In this document: positions 36,842 through 47,431 of the stretch, piece after piece
Layout: each line of letters opens with the position of its first letter
Numbering within the stretch: the stretch's first letter is position 1
Origin: Canibacter oris
GTDB taxonomy: Bacteria; Actinomycetota; Actinomycetes; Actinomycetales; Microbacteriaceae
Reading direction: 5' to 3'
DNA length: 64,000 nt
Assembly: GCF_014197205.1 (NCBI RefSeq)
Contig: NZ_JACIFD010000009.1
Coordinates: 19,008-83,007 of the forward strand
Notes under the pieces: model-generated
The model's database searches: none
Told to the model about the DNA's origin: nothing
Seen by the model: only the letters and a program-made list of their open reading frames with translations
Translations under genes and position numbers: made by a program

Positions 36842-37446
36842 TGTATACCGCAATTGTGCAGGAGCTAATCGATGAGTTTGGCAGGCTGCCTGGCATCGGC
36901 CCAAAGTCTGCCCAGCGCATCACCTTCCACGTGGTGCAAACCCAAAACTACGACCCCAGCCGCCTTGCTGAACTGCTCGCTGAGGTGCGCGAGCGTGTGA
37001 AATTCTGCGAAGTGTGCGCCAACGTCGCCGAAGCCGAAAAATGCGCGATCTGCACCGATGATCGCCGCGATCGCTCCCTGATTTGCGTGGTTGAGGAGCC
37101 CAAAGACGTGGTCGCCATCGAGCGCACGCGGCAATTCAAAGGGCTATACCATGTGCTGGGCGGCGCCATCAGCCCAATCGACGGTGTCGGCCCTGATGAT
37201 CTCAACATTTCCCAGCTGCTCAGTCGCGTTGCAGACACTACAGTGCAAGAGGTGATTATCGCCACCGACCCGAACGTCGAGGGCGAAGCAACCGCAGCCT
37301 ACCTCACCCGGATGCTGACCGCCATCGGAGTGCGAATCTCGCGCCTCGCCAGTGGCCTGCCGGTGGGCGGTGACCTGGAGTTCGCAGACGAGGTCACCCT
37401 GGGGCGCGCTTTTGAAGGACGCACCCAAATCGGCGGCGGAAATTAG
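36841..37446 (+). CDS. recR: recombination protein RecR
   Basis: 201 residues, normal length. N-terminal HhH ([23 protein letters not shown]), C4 zinc finger ([16 protein letters not shown]), Toprim domain ([17 protein letters not shown]) and Walker-B-like end. Works with RecO/RecF to load RecA on gapped DNA. Starts at GTG within TAGTG at the dnaX stop. In mycobacteria a ybaB-type gene sits between dnaX and recR; here it is absent. Confidence 0.96.
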   Translation: MYTAIVQELIDEFGRLPGIGPKSAQRITFHVVQTQNYDPSRLAELLAEVRERVKFCEVCANVAEAEKCAICTDDRRDRSLICVVEEPKDVVAIERTRQFKGLYHVLGGAISPIDGVGPDDLNISQLLSRVADTTVQEVIIATDPNVEGEATAAYLTRMLTAIGVRISRLASGLPVGGDLEFADEVTLGRAFEGRTQIGGGN

Positions 37447-37512
37447 CGCTTTACGCCGTCGCTGAGCAAGATATTATTAAAAGATAAACACAGATTTTAG
37501 ATAGGGAAGCCA

Positions 37513-38787
37513 ATGGCTCTGATAGTGCAAAAATACGGCGGTTCGTCAGTAGCGGACGCCAACAGCATTAAACGAGTTGCCAAACGCATCGTCGAAACCA
37601 GCCGCGCCGGCAACCATGTGGTAGTGGTCGTCAGCGCAATGGGAGATACCACAGACGAGCTGCAAGACCTCGCCAACGAAATCACACCGCTGCAGGATCC
37701 ACGCGAATTAGACATGCTGCTGACCGCCGGCGAGCGAATCTCTATGGCGCTGCTGGCAATGGCGATTAAGAGCATGGGCTCAGACGCGGTTTCCTATACC
37801 GGTGAGCAAGTCGGTATCGTAACCGACGAAAAACACGGCTCCGCTAAAATTCAGCGCATCAGCGCAGACCGAGTGCGCGAAGCGCTAGACAACGACGCAA
37901 TTGTGATTGTTGCCGGGTTTCAAGGCACAACCGCAACCGGTGACGTCACCACTTTAGGGCGGGGTGGATCAGACACCACCGCGGTTGCGCTCGCCGCGGT
38001 TTTGCACGCAGACGTGTGCGAAATCTACACCGATGTTGACGGAGTCTTCACCGCAGATCCGCGGCAGGTGCCGCTGGCTCGCAAAATCAACTCCATCACC
38101 AGTGAAGAAATGCTGGAGCTTGCCGCGGCCGGCGCCAAAGTGCTGCACCTGCGCGCGGTAGAGTTTGCGCGCCGCCACGGGGTTACCATTCACGTGCGAT
38201 CCTCGTTCAGCAACCAGCAAGGCACACTAGTTTTTGATCCAGAAAAAGGATACCCAGAAGGAGCAACCGTGGAAGAGTCAATCGTTACCGGCATCGCAGT
38301 AGACCAGAACGACGCTAAAATCACGGTTGTGGGCGTGCCCGACGCCCCGGGCCGTGCCGCGCAAATCTTTGAAATTGTGGGCGCCACCAACGTTAACGTG
38401 GATATGATCGTGCAAAACGTGTCAGCAAACGACACCAAACGCACCGACATCAGCTTCACCGTGCCGATGCAAGACGGTCCAGCCGTGGTCACCGCGCTGC
38501 GCGCAGCAGAGAGCGCAATCGGCTACGAGTCGCTGCAGTTTGACGACCAAATCGCAAAAATCGCGGTCGTTGGCGCTGGGATGCGCACTAATGCGGGCGT
38601 GGCCACGAAACTCTTCAAAGCACTGTTTGAAGCTGGAATCAACATCGAAATGATCTCAACCAGTGAAATCCGCATCTCTGTTGTGACCCGCGCCGACATG
38701 GTAGCAAAAGCACAGCAGGTGCTGCACACCGCCTTCGAGCTCGACGGCGCAGACGAAGCCGTGGTTTACGCCGGCACCGGCCGCTAA
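37513..38787 (+). CDS. lysC: aspartokinase, alpha subunit
   Basis: 424 residues. Phosphorylates aspartate, first step to lysine, diaminopimelate, threonine and methionine. Kinase domain with KYGGSSV (8-14) and two C-terminal ACT domains that sense lysine plus threonine. At the positions known from C. glutamicum feedback mutants the residues look wild-type-like (QNVS... TDIS), with Ser instead of Thr at the one equivalent to Thr311. TAGGGAAGCCA is the ribosome binding site. An internal start makes the beta subunit. asd follows 71 bases later. Confidence 0.96.
   Translation: MALIVQKYGGSSVADANSIKRVAKRIVETSRAGNHVVVVVSAMGDTTDELQDLANEITPLQDPRELDMLLTAGERISMALLAMAIKSMGSDAVSYTGEQVGIVTDEKHGSAKIQRISADRVREALDNDAIVIVAGFQGTTATGDVTTLGRGGSDTTAVALAAVLHADVCEIYTDVDGVFTADPRQVPLARKINSITSEEMLELAAAGAKVLHLRAVEFARRHGVTIHVRSSFSNQQGTLVFDPEKGYPEGATVEESIVTGIAVDQNDAKITVVGVPDAPGRAAQIFEIVGATNVNVDMIVQNVSANDTKRTDISFTVPMQDGPAVVTALRAAESAIGYESLQFDDQIAKIAVVGAGMRTNAGVATKLFKALFEAGINIEMISTSEIRISVVTRADMVAKAQQVLHTAFELDGADEAVVYAGTGR
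38269..38787 (+). CDS. lysC: aspartokinase, beta subunit (internal start)
   Basis: In-frame GTG at codon 253 of lysC, preceded by AGAAGGAG at correct distance, opens a 172-residue product beginning with [16 protein letters not shown]. This corresponds to the separately translated regulatory beta subunit of C. glutamicum aspartokinase, which begins EEAVLTGVATDKSEAK and has the same length. It consists of the two ACT domains and forms the alpha2beta2 enzyme. Internal translation is inferred by homology and the good ribosome binding site. Confidence 0.7.
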   Translation: MEESIVTGIAVDQNDAKITVVGVPDAPGRAAQIFEIVGATNVNVDMIVQNVSANDTKRTDISFTVPMQDGPAVVTALRAAESAIGYESLQFDDQIAKIAVVGAGMRTNAGVATKLFKALFEAGINIEMISTSEIRISVVTRADMVAKAQQVLHTAFELDGADEAVVYAGTGR

Positions 38788-38813
38788 ACAGCTGCGGCAG
38801 GACGCAGTGGTAA

Positions 38814-39899
<1,086 letters not shown>

Positions 39900-40030
39900 C
39901 CGCGCGATTGCGCGCAAGCTGAGTGCTGCCTGGTCGCAGCACAGCGCTAAAGAGCGCTTGTGGACACCCCGCGGAATGGGACCGAGCGCAGTGTTATCGC
40001 TGCCTGGGGGGCCCCGCGTAGCAAGCGCTG

Positions 40031-40972
40031 TTAAAGCTGGCTGTCTACCGCGTGCAGCGTCAGCAGCGTAGCCTCTGGGCGGCAGCAGAATCGCACCGGG
40101 GCATAGATAGAGGTGCCAAGGCCCGCACTGACGTGCAAGAAAGCTGTGTTCTCTGCGGTGTACCAGGCCGATAGGCCGCGTGCCTGCTGCGGTGGTAAAT
40201 CACTGTTAGAAGTGAGCGCACCCACCCCGGGAACGCGCAGCTGTCCGCCGTGCGTGTGTCCCGCAAGCAATAGTTCACAGCCGTTATCGGTCAGAAAATC
40301 AAGTGACTTGGTGTATGGTGCGTGCACCACACCCACACGGACCTGCTCCGGGTTGAGCTGCTCGGCGGCCTCCAACTGCTGCAGTGCGGTAGCTACCGCT
40401 GCGTGGTCGTGATATCCGATGTGCGGATCATTCAGTCCCAAAAATAACAGCTCGCTGTCACTGACCGTCATGCTGTGCACCCGGTTGTTGAGATCCACCG
40501 CACCCAATTCTGTGTTGAAGCGCCGCGTGAGCAGCTCATTGTCAAGATCAGGCACCCGAGTCGCCAGCCGTGACGGCTCTTTGAGGTAGCGCATCGGGTT
40601 CTTGGCGATGGGAGAGTAATAGTCGTTGGAGCCGTGCACAAAACACATTTTTGCTCCCGTAGCGGCGAGCGGCTGCAGCGCGTTTAACAGTGGATCGATA
40701 GCCTCTTTGTGACCAAGCTGGTCGCCGGTCAGCACCACCAAGTCAGGAGCCAACTGCGCAAGCGACTGCACCCACGCGATTTTGCGCTGCTGCCACGGAG
40801 CCAGGTGCAAATCGCTCAGCTGCAACACGCGCAGCGGCTTCGCGCCCGGCTGCAAAACCGGCAATTGGGCACGGCGCACGGTGAAAAGATAGCGTTCCAC
40901 TCCAACCGCCCAAGTAGCGCACGCGGCGGCAGCCCCGACAGCGGCGGTAAACAGTTTTTGCGAATTGTTCAT
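40031..40972 (-). CDS. metallophosphoesterase, membrane-anchored
   Basis: 313 residues. N-terminal hydrophobic anchor (about 8-24), then a calcineurin-like domain with DLHLAPW, GDQLGHKE, GSNDYYSP, and GHTHGGQLRVPG as metal ligands. The Asn-containing motif reads GSND where many families have GNHD; that spelling seems normal for this YkuE/Rv3683-like group. Substrate unknown, acting probably outside the membrane. It follows the penicillin-binding protein gene on the same strand, as in mycobacteria beside ponA2. Confidence 0.88.
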   Translation of the reverse strand: MNNSQKLFTAAVGAAAACATWAVGVERYLFTVRRAQLPVLQPGAKPLRVLQLSDLHLAPWQQRKIAWVQSLAQLAPDLVVLTGDQLGHKEAIDPLLNALQPLAATGAKMCFVHGSNDYYSPIAKNPMRYLKEPSRLATRVPDLDNELLTRRFNTELGAVDLNNRVHSMTVSDSELLFLGLNDPHIGYHDHAAVATALQQLEAAEQLNPEQVRVGVVHAPYTKSLDFLTDNGCELLLAGHTHGGQLRVPGVGALTSNSDLPPQQARGLSAWYTAENTAFLHVSAGLGTSIYAPVRFCCRPEATLLTLHAVDSQL

Positions 40973-41036
40973 AATGCTCTAGCTCCTCAAATAAAACAGG
41001 GGGAGCAGCTGGCGCTGCGCCCCCTGTGCAATCACT

Positions 41037-43619
41037 CTAACATTTGAGCTTGAGAGTAATCCGGTCGGTCGGTTTCGCTCTGCTGCCAGGCTTCGGATCA
41101 ACATCCACAACCTGCATGCTGGCGTTCGGTGAAGCCCCGGTCTCGCACCGCATAAAGATACTGTTGAAGCCGGCCGCGCCGAGAGTGTTGGCTGCGTTCT
41201 GCGCGGTTGACCCGACGAGGCCGTCAGGTAGCGGCACGCCGTCATCATCATCGCTCGCAGGAGCATTACCGTTAGAAATCTTCAGCGTCACCGTGTCACC
41301 GCTGCTCGCAGGAGAGCCGGCACCCGGGTCTGTTCCGGCAACGCTGCCCTTCGGCTGCGTTGAATCAACTTCCTCGCCTGTACGCACCTGGAAACCTGCA
41401 GCCGTCAAAATCTGAGTGGCCTCAGTGACGCTGCGCCCAGAAACATCAGGAACTGTCTGCTGGTTGTTTTGCAGCGCGTTCGGATTTGGAGTCGGGAACG
41501 CATCGCCGCCATACTTCTCGTCTGCCGCGTTCATCATCGCAATCCAGATGAGACGGCCAGCGCCGCTGCGCCCCACGCTGTACAGGTTAACCTTCCCGTT
41601 GACGTTACCGTTCCATGAAACCGTAGTGACTTTGGTTGATCCGCCAGCCCACCACTCATCAACGCTGTCGTCAGTGGTACCGGTTTTTGCCATGTGCGGC
41701 ACCCCGATACGGGAGCGACCAGAAGAACTCAAACCGCTCGTGACGTTGTGTTGCAGCGCGTAAGCGACACTGTTGGCAACATCAGGCTGAATCGCTTCTT
41801 TACACTTAGACTTCGCGAACTCGACGTTCTTGCCCTCGGAGTCGGTGATGGAATCAATCGGCACCGGGGTGCACACTGTGCCTTCGCTGCTAAAGCCAGC
41901 CATCGCAGAGGCCAGCGTCAGCGGCGATACCTCGTCGTTACCGTTGTAAACACCCGACGGCACAACCGCGAGCTTGCGGTTACCGGCAGCGTTTTCGGTG
42001 GCGCGCTTCAGGCCCATGTCCTCAGCAAGTTTAAAAATGTTGCACAGGTCAAGCTTCTTCGCCATGCTGACATAGCCACCGTTAAGCGACTGGTCAGTAG
42101 AGTACAGCACCGTGCCGCGGCCACGGGCGCCGTTCCAGTTCTTAAAGGTGAAGGAGCCGTAACCGTAAACCCCGTCAGGGAAGCAGGAGCCCGTGAAGCT
42201 GCTCTCAGACACCGTGCCCGGTGAGTAATCAACAACCTCGTTAACGCTGTGCCCCGCACGCACCCACTCTGCGAGAGTGAAGCTCTTCATCACCGAACCG
42301 TACTGGAAGCCGGAAGAGCCGCCGTACTCGTTGTCAGTGCTGTAGTTGATAGCGGTGTAGTCTTTGTTGTTTTCAGTGACGTTTGGGTCATCGCTGAAGG
42401 GGCGGTTTTGAATCATCGCTAAGACCCGCCCGGTGCGGTTTTCAATGGTCACCGCGGCGGTGCCGTAGTCAATGCCTGGGTGCTGTGCCGGAGCATGCGC
42501 CCGGGTTGATTCAAACGCAGCCTGCTGCAAATCAAGATCGGCAGTGGTGACAATCTTTAAGCCACCGTTTTGGAAGTTAAACCAGCGCTCCTCTGGGGTG
42601 GCGCCAAACAGTTTGTCTTGCTGCAGGTACTTAGTCGCATAATCGCACAGGTGGCCAAGGCCGTAGTGCTGATCCGCAATGGTGCAACCGGTTGGAGTTT
42701 CAGACAGGTGTGGCTCCACCGGAGTCGCGATTGCCTCATCATGTTCTGCCTGAGTAATTTTACCCTCGCGCAGCATCGAGCCAATGATCTTGTCGCGCCG
42801 CTCCTGGTTTGCGGCGATGTTGTCAGGGTTTGCCAGATGCAGCTCGCTTGGCAGGTTCACGATGCTGACGAGGCTGGCAGCTTCAGCGATGCTGAGGTCT
42901 TTAGCGGATTTAGAGTAGTAAGCCTTCGCCGCGGACTCGATGCCGTAAATCTGGCCGCCGTAGTTGGCAATGTTCAGATACCCCAGCAGGATGTCGTTCT
43001 TGGAGTAACTCTTTTCCACCGAAATCGCCAGGCGCATCTCTTTCAGTTTGCGGTCAAGATCTTGGCGGATAGCGTCGTTGTAGGCCTTTTCGCGCTCTTT
43101 CTCATTCGGAATCATTTCCGCTTCTTGAATCAGTACGTTACGCACATACTGCATGGTGATGGTGGATGCGCCAGAGCGGCCGCTGCCGGTCACGTTCTGC
43201 AGTACCGCACGGCCCGCAGCAAGCACGTCAATTCCGCCGTGGGTGTAGAACCGCGGATCTTCCTCCGAAACCGCGGCGTCTTTAACGTGCTGCGAAATAT
43301 CATCCCAGCCGACCATCTGGCGATTCTGTGCATAAAAACGCGCCAGCAGCACTTCTTCATCGCCGCGCTTAGCCCAAATGGTGGAGGGCTGCGACAGCTT
43401 GCCGGGGTTGATATGGTCAGGAAGATTCTCAAAAATGCTGATAGTAGTGCTGGTTGCGGCAGCGGTCAGCGCCACAACGGGAGTAACAGCGGCGGTTAAC
43501 AGCACGCCGCCGATAACACTCATGGCAGCAGCGCCGAGCAGCGCGCCAACAGCTCCACCCGGGCTGCGGCGGCGGAACCCACGCACATTACTTGGTGACT
43601 TTTTGCTATCTTCGGTCAT
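41037..43619 (-). CDS. ponA2: class A penicillin-binding protein with PASTA domains (PonA2-like)
   Basis: 860 residues. Short cytoplasmic tail, one membrane helix (about 25-55), GT51 glycosyltransferase with catalytic Glu in SEEDPRFYTHGG (118-129), and transpeptidase with Ser442-x-x-Lys445 (GSVMKSF), SLN and Lys645-Thr-Gly (AKTGTT). Two PASTA domains follow (about 695-765 and 775-860). Polymerises and crosslinks peptidoglycan. Order beside the metallophosphoesterase matches mycobacterial ponA2; the whiB4 gene and ATPase pair usually found next to it are missing. A TAGGCT box lies seven bases before the ATG. Confidence 0.95.
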   Translation of the reverse strand: MTEDSKKSPSNVRGFRRRSPGGAVGALLGAAAMSVIGGVLLTAAVTPVVALTAAATSTTISIFENLPDHINPGKLSQPSTIWAKRGDEEVLLARFYAQNRQMVGWDDISQHVKDAAVSEEDPRFYTHGGIDVLAAGRAVLQNVTGSGRSGASTITMQYVRNVLIQEAEMIPNEKEREKAYNDAIRQDLDRKLKEMRLAISVEKSYSKNDILLGYLNIANYGGQIYGIESAAKAYYSKSAKDLSIAEAASLVSIVNLPSELHLANPDNIAANQERRDKIIGSMLREGKITQAEHDEAIATPVEPHLSETPTGCTIADQHYGLGHLCDYATKYLQQDKLFGATPEERWFNFQNGGLKIVTTADLDLQQAAFESTRAHAPAQHPGIDYGTAAVTIENRTGRVLAMIQNRPFSDDPNVTENNKDYTAINYSTDNEYGGSSGFQYGSVMKSFTLAEWVRAGHSVNEVVDYSPGTVSESSFTGSCFPDGVYGYGSFTFKNWNGARGRGTVLYSTDQSLNGGYVSMAKKLDLCNIFKLAEDMGLKRATENAAGNRKLAVVPSGVYNGNDEVSPLTLASAMAGFSSEGTVCTPVPIDSITDSEGKNVEFAKSKCKEAIQPDVANSVAYALQHNVTSGLSSSGRSRIGVPHMAKTGTTDDSVDEWWAGGSTKVTTVSWNGNVNGKVNLYSVGRSGAGRLIWIAMMNAADEKYGGDAFPTPNPNALQNNQQTVPDVSGRSVTEATQILTAAGFQVRTGEEVDSTQPKGSVAGTDPGAGSPASSGDTVTLKISNGNAPASDDDDGVPLPDGLVGSTAQNAANTLGAAGFNSIFMRCETGASPNASMQVVDVDPKPGSRAKPTDRITLKLKC

Positions 43620-43626
43620 AGAATAT

Positions 43627-43632
43627 AGCCTA
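43627..43632 (-). promoter_or_regulatory. possible -10 box of ponA2
   Basis: TAGGCT on the minus strand, seven bases before ATG 43619. A TATATT overlapping it is closer to consensus but too near the ATG for a start outside the gene. Confidence 0.4.
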
Positions 43633-43694
43633 GGCGATTTTGCTGAGAAACTTAGCGCTTTTGCGCTTTTAAGCTTAAAACAGAGGAAAATATT

Positions 43695-43886
43695 GTGACA
43701 GAAACCGGTGAGCAGCAGGTGCAGGAACAGCCGCAGCCAAAATGGGAATACTTCGTAACTCCGCTGCTGCTACATAGCGAAGCACAGATTCTAAACAACT
43801 GGGGTGCCCAGGGCTGGGAACTGGTGCAGATTATTGCAGGTCCTGCAGGCGGCAACGTGGCTTATCTTAAGAGGAAGGCAAAATAG
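43695..43886 (+). CDS. DUF4177 family small protein
   Basis: 63 residues. KWEYFVTPLLLHSEAQILNNWGAQGWELVQI is the DUF4177 signature. AGAGGAAAATATT precedes the GTG. It overlaps the RidA gene by one base (TAGTG), as in mycobacteria where the same two families are neighbours. Biochemical role unknown. Confidence 0.85.
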   Translation: MTETGEQQVQEQPQPKWEYFVTPLLLHSEAQILNNWGAQGWELVQIIAGPAGGNVAYLKRKAK

Positions 43887-44371
43887 TGTCAGTTATTGAA
43901 GAGCGGATGGCGAGCCTCGGCTACACTTTGCCGGAAATCGCGGCTCCGGTTGCGGCATATGTGCCAGCTACTCAGCTGGGGAACTTCGTTTACACCAGCG
44001 GCCAGCTGCCAATGGTTGCAGGGAAATTGCCGCAGACCGGTCAGGTCGCGGCAGCGGAGCAGGGCCACGGCTATGTTTCTGTGGCAGAAGCCACTAAACT
44101 TGCAGAAATCTGCGCGCTTAACGGCTTGGCTGCGGCGCGCGGAGTGCTCGGCAGTCTAGATCGCATCAAGCGTGTGGCTAAAGTTACGGTTTTTGTGAAC
44201 TCCCACCCGGATTTTACCGATCAGGCACTCGTTGCTAACGGCGCTTCGCTGCTGTTCGGCGAGATTTTTGGAGATGCCGGTATTCATGTGCGCTCCGCCG
44301 TCGGCGTGGCGGCGCTGCCGCTGAACGCCCCGGTTGAAATCGAGTTCATGTTCGAAGTGACACCGGATTAA
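43886..44371 (+). CDS. RidA/YjgF family protein
   Basis: 161 residues. RidA fold with VYTSGQLPM, NGLAAARGVLGSLDRIKRVAKVTVFVNSHPDF and the C-terminal VEIEFMFEV. Proteins of this family deaminate reactive enamine/imine intermediates released by PLP enzymes; this is the longer Rv3678-like subgroup, whose substrate is not established. The usual active-site Arg in the last third may be that of HVRSAVGVAALPL. Confidence 0.85.
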   Translation: MSVIEERMASLGYTLPEIAAPVAAYVPATQLGNFVYTSGQLPMVAGKLPQTGQVAAAEQGHGYVSVAEATKLAEICALNGLAAARGVLGSLDRIKRVAKVTVFVNSHPDFTDQALVANGASLLFGEIFGDAGIHVRSAVGVAALPLNAPVEIEFMFEVTPD

Positions 44372-44448
44372 AACTCCAACCGCGACGGTGTTCGTCGCTG
44401 ATCAAGCTGTTACCATGCATACGATAGGGCATTAAGCTGTTGAGGATC

Positions 44449-44504
44449 AGCCCCGCCATATTGTTTCCCACAGGTAAGTGGGAAACGCTCGTGGCGGGGC
44501 TTTT
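44449..44504 (+). terminator. nested terminator after RidA gene
   Basis: Outer stem AGCCCCGCCA/TGGCGGGGCT encloses an inner perfect hairpin (GTTTCCCAC/GTGGGAAAC), followed by TTTT. The two stacked stems make it stand out among the window's terminators. Confidence 0.88.
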
Positions 44505-44560
44505 CCACATTTAAAACTGTCGTGGTTACAGCGCAGACCTCAAACTGCTGAAATTCAGGT

Positions 44561-45682
44561 ATGAAAGTTTTTCAGCTCCCTTCGCGTCCGAGTCGCCCGC
44601 GGCACGCTGCCACGGCGGCCGGTTACGGTTCTGCTGCGCTACTTGATGGTGACCTTGTGGGGCCAGGTGGTGCGGTGCGGCCACTAGGCGGAGCTATGGC
44701 AGGGTCCCAGCAACGGCTCTCAGACACCCTGACGCTGGAAGAACAGCGGGCCTGCGCGCCGCTGTTGCCATACCTGAACCTGCCTGGGCTGCGGGATCTG
44801 CTCGTGCAGCAGCGCGGCGTTGCCGTCGAAATCTGGGTTGACACCGGCGGCGGGCTAGAAAAAATTACCGCGCCGCAGCTGATGCCGCAGCTTGCGCCAC
44901 AACAGTTGCGTGGCATGGCCGTGCAGCTGCTCGCGGTCGGGGGGCGCCAGCTTGATGAGCTGCACCCCGCCGCCGATACTCAAATTGGCTCTGGAATACG
45001 TGTGCACGCGGTGCTGGAACCGGTGGCGGTCACCGGAACCGCGATCTCCATTCGGGTGCCGGCAAAGCAGGATTTAAGTTTTGCTGAGCTAGTGGAAGCT
45101 GGGTTGTGCACCCCAGAAATCGCGGTTTTTTTGCAAGAGGCCATGGAGAGCCGCCACAACCTGCTAATCAGCGGTGGCACCGGCACTGGGAAAACCACGC
45201 TGCTGCGGGCACTGCTAAACACGGTAGATCACACGCAGCGCATCATCACAATCGAAGACGTTGCAGAGCTGCGGCTGAGTCACCCTCATCACGTGGGACT
45301 AGAAACCCGCGCCGCAAACAGTGAATCTAACGGCGAAGTGACGCTACAAGACCTGTTACAGCAGGCGCTTCGAATGCGCCCTGATCGACTGGTGCTGGGA
45401 GAGTGTCGCGGTGCTGAGTTGGCGACCCTACTGACCGCCCTTAACACTGGTCACAATGGCGGCGCGGGCACAATCCACGCATCCTCTCTGCGTGATGTGC
45501 CGGCACGGATTGAAGCGCTGGGAGCTTTGGCGGGTTTGAGCAGCGTTGCGATAGCGAAGCAGTTTGTCTCTGCGGTGCACGTGGTGGTGCAGCTGGCGCG
45601 CCACGAAAACCAGTATCGGCTGACGCAGCTGGGGCGTCCTCAGCTGAGCGCTGCCGGCACCCTGGAGATTGGGGAGCTGTGA
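44561..45682 (+). CDS. tadA: TadA/CpaF-type secretion ATPase
   Basis: 373 residues, type II/IV secretion ATPase that powers pilus assembly at the cytoplasmic face. Walker A GGTGTGKTT (205-213), Asp box IITIEDVAELRL, Walker B region RPDRLVLGECRGAE, His box GHNGGAGTIHAS. First gene of a compact tad cluster. The ssd (septum-site-like) gene normally preceding it is absent. Ends four bases before the start of the next gene. Confidence 0.92.
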   Translation: MKVFQLPSRPSRPRHAATAAGYGSAALLDGDLVGPGGAVRPLGGAMAGSQQRLSDTLTLEEQRACAPLLPYLNLPGLRDLLVQQRGVAVEIWVDTGGGLEKITAPQLMPQLAPQQLRGMAVQLLAVGGRQLDELHPAADTQIGSGIRVHAVLEPVAVTGTAISIRVPAKQDLSFAELVEAGLCTPEIAVFLQEAMESRHNLLISGGTGTGKTTLLRALLNTVDHTQRIITIEDVAELRLSHPHHVGLETRAANSESNGEVTLQDLLQQALRMRPDRLVLGECRGAELATLLTALNTGHNGGAGTIHASSLRDVPARIEALGALAGLSSVAIAKQFVSAVHVVVQLARHENQYRLTQLGRPQLSAAGTLEIGEL

Positions 45683-45683
45683 T

Positions 45684-46631
45684 ATGCGCATCAGAAAATG
45701 CCGCCGGGTGACTAAGCAACAGCGGCTAGAGCACGAGCTTGAACGAGTGCGGCAGCGACTCAGCCGGCAAGCGGTGCTGTTGCGCAGCGGCCTGGGTGCC
45801 GCCCGGATAGAGCCGCTGTTGCAGGCAGAAGGGCTGGGGCGAGTGATTCACAATGACATAAACTGCTCCTGTGACAGCAGCAGCGTCTCCTGTGCCACAT
45901 GCGTGCAGCAGGTCGCGACACCGGAACGACAAATTTGGGCGACAGTGCAAGCGATGCAAGCGGTTGCGCAGTATGCGGGAGCGCCGTTGGCTTGGGGCTG
46001 TGATAGCTTGGCGACTGCGCTGAACGAGTTATTGCTGTTGCGTAAACGTCGGAGAGTATTGCTGGCCGGACCGAAAACCAGTGTCACCATGATTGCTTTG
46101 CTGCCGCTTTTGGCAATCGGGCTCGGGCACCTGATCGGGTTTAATCCGACGGCGGTGCTGCTCGGGCAACTGGGGCCACTGTTCCTTATTACGGGTGGTT
46201 TTTTCTTGGTGATTGGAACGTTGTGGATTCGTAAACTAGTTGCCGCTGCTGAATCAGCCGAACAGCTGATTGGGTTCGAGTGTGAACTGCTGGTGTTGGC
46301 GTTGCGCGGCGGGTTGCCGCTGCAGCGGGCGGCCCGCTTGGTTGCTGACGAGATTTCAAACGCCAGATGTCAGTGGCTGAGCACTGATGAGCTTGCTGCC
46401 AAGGGTGACGCTGGGCAAGCAACACAGTTGCTAGCTACGACTGGTGCCGGGATGACTCAGTTGCTGCTTGAAACCGCTGCCCGTAAAAGACGCATTGCAG
46501 CAGAGAGCTTAGAAGCCAGCGCAGAAAAATTGGGGACGCGGGTGCTGCTGCCGCTGGGTATCTGTATTCTGCCTGCTTTTGTGATTTTGGGCGTGATTCC
46601 GGTGGTGATTTCGATGTTTACGGGGTTGTAG
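45684..46631 (+). CDS. TadB/TadC-like fused membrane protein
   Basis: 315 residues from ATG 45684 behind GGGGAG. TadB-like features in the first half (LRSGLGAARIEPLL, then a Cys-rich loop CSCDSSSVSCATC, a GAPLAWG segment) lead to two membrane helices (about 130-180). The second half resembles the TadC-type T2SSF repeat (FECELLVLALRGGLPLQRAARLVADE) ending in a membrane helix. Separate tadB and tadC genes usually encode two proteins of about this size each, so one protein seems to combine parts of both. This is the only inner-membrane platform in the cluster. Confidence 0.75.
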   Translation: MRIRKCRRVTKQQRLEHELERVRQRLSRQAVLLRSGLGAARIEPLLQAEGLGRVIHNDINCSCDSSSVSCATCVQQVATPERQIWATVQAMQAVAQYAGAPLAWGCDSLATALNELLLLRKRRRVLLAGPKTSVTMIALLPLLAIGLGHLIGFNPTAVLLGQLGPLFLITGGFFLVIGTLWIRKLVAAAESAEQLIGFECELLVLALRGGLPLQRAARLVADEISNARCQWLSTDELAAKGDAGQATQLLATTGAGMTQLLLETAARKRRIAAESLEASAEKLGTRVLLPLGICILPAFVILGVIPVVISMFTGL

Positions 46632-46687
46632 CGAGACAGTGAGATTTTTACACAGATCAACAGTTGGAGAAAGAAAGGAAAGAAAAC

Positions 46688-46969
46688 ATGTCATTTGAAA
46701 CAGCAAATAATGCGCCGGCGCTGCGACCGGTGGTAAACAGTGAAGCTATGGTTCCACGGCCGCAGCCGCGGTGGCGGCGGATAAGACTGTGGCGAGCCCA
46801 GCTTGCTCAGGCGCGGCACGATGAAACCGGCGCGGTGACGGCAGAATACGCGATTTTGATTATGGCGGCGGTGGCTTTTGCCGGGTTGCTGGTGGTCATA
46901 ATGCGCAGCGGTGAAGTGCAGGCGATGCTGACACAGCTGGTGCAAAACGCCTTGAACAGCGCCGGATAG
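46688..46969 (+). CDS. DUF4244 Flp-type pilin
   Basis: 93 residues from ATG 46688 after AAAGGAAAGAAAAC. The segment GAVTAEYAILIMAAVAFAGLLVVIMRSGEV has the type IV/Flp prepilin pattern: Gly before cleavage, Glu+5-like residue and a hydrophobic helix. The long basic leader (35-odd residues) is typical of DUF4244. Likely the major pilin. No prepilin peptidase lies in the window. Confidence 0.88.
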   Translation: MSFETANNAPALRPVVNSEAMVPRPQPRWRRIRLWRAQLAQARHDETGAVTAEYAILIMAAVAFAGLLVVIMRSGEVQAMLTQLVQNALNSAG

Positions 46970-46982
46970 AAAGCAACGCGCA

Positions 46983-47372
46983 GTGACAGAAAAACGTAAC
47001 CGGAGCAGAATCTGGCGGGAGCGTTTCGCCGCTGCGGCAGGAGACGAGCGAGGCAGTATCACCGCCGAGTTTGCGTTGGTGCTGCCCGCCGTGCTCCTGG
47101 TGTTCGCTGTTTTGATTACCGGGATTGCGACGGGTGCCAAACAGATAAGCGTCACCGCGGCAGCTGCCGAAATCGCGCGGCTGGAGGCCCGTGAAGATGA
47201 CGGTGCGGCAAGCACCTATATCGCAGGTTTGCCAGCAGATTTCAGCATCAGCAGGGCAACCAGTAACGGGATGCTGTGTGTGACGGTAGCGCAGCGAGGC
47301 AGTGTTGGAATCGGGCAGCTAGTGCAGGTGCGGGGCCACAGTTGCGCGCTGCTGCTAAACACGCTGCAGTGA
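46983..47372 (+). CDS. TadE-like pseudopilin
   Basis: 129 residues from GTG 46983, 13 bases after the pilin gene. DERGSITAEFALVLPAVLLVFAVLITGIATG is the TadE motif with cleavage and hydrophobic helix. Two Cys in the mature part (GMLCVTV, GHSCALL) probably form a disulfide. Minor pilus component. Confidence 0.88.
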   Translation: MTEKRNRSRIWRERFAAAAGDERGSITAEFALVLPAVLLVFAVLITGIATGAKQISVTAAAAEIARLEAREDDGAASTYIAGLPADFSISRATSNGMLCVTVAQRGSVGIGQLVQVRGHSCALLLNTLQ

Positions 47373-47431
47373 CGCGAGATCGCTGCAGCGGCAATCAGCA
47401 CAAAAACAGTTAGCAGAAAGGAAAACCGAGC

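Noticed and set aside
40540..40640. GSND in place of GNHD in the metallophosphoesterase as a lost metal site
   Set aside because: Asn remains at a ligand position and the spelling appears normal for this subgroup, so I do not regard it as a defect.
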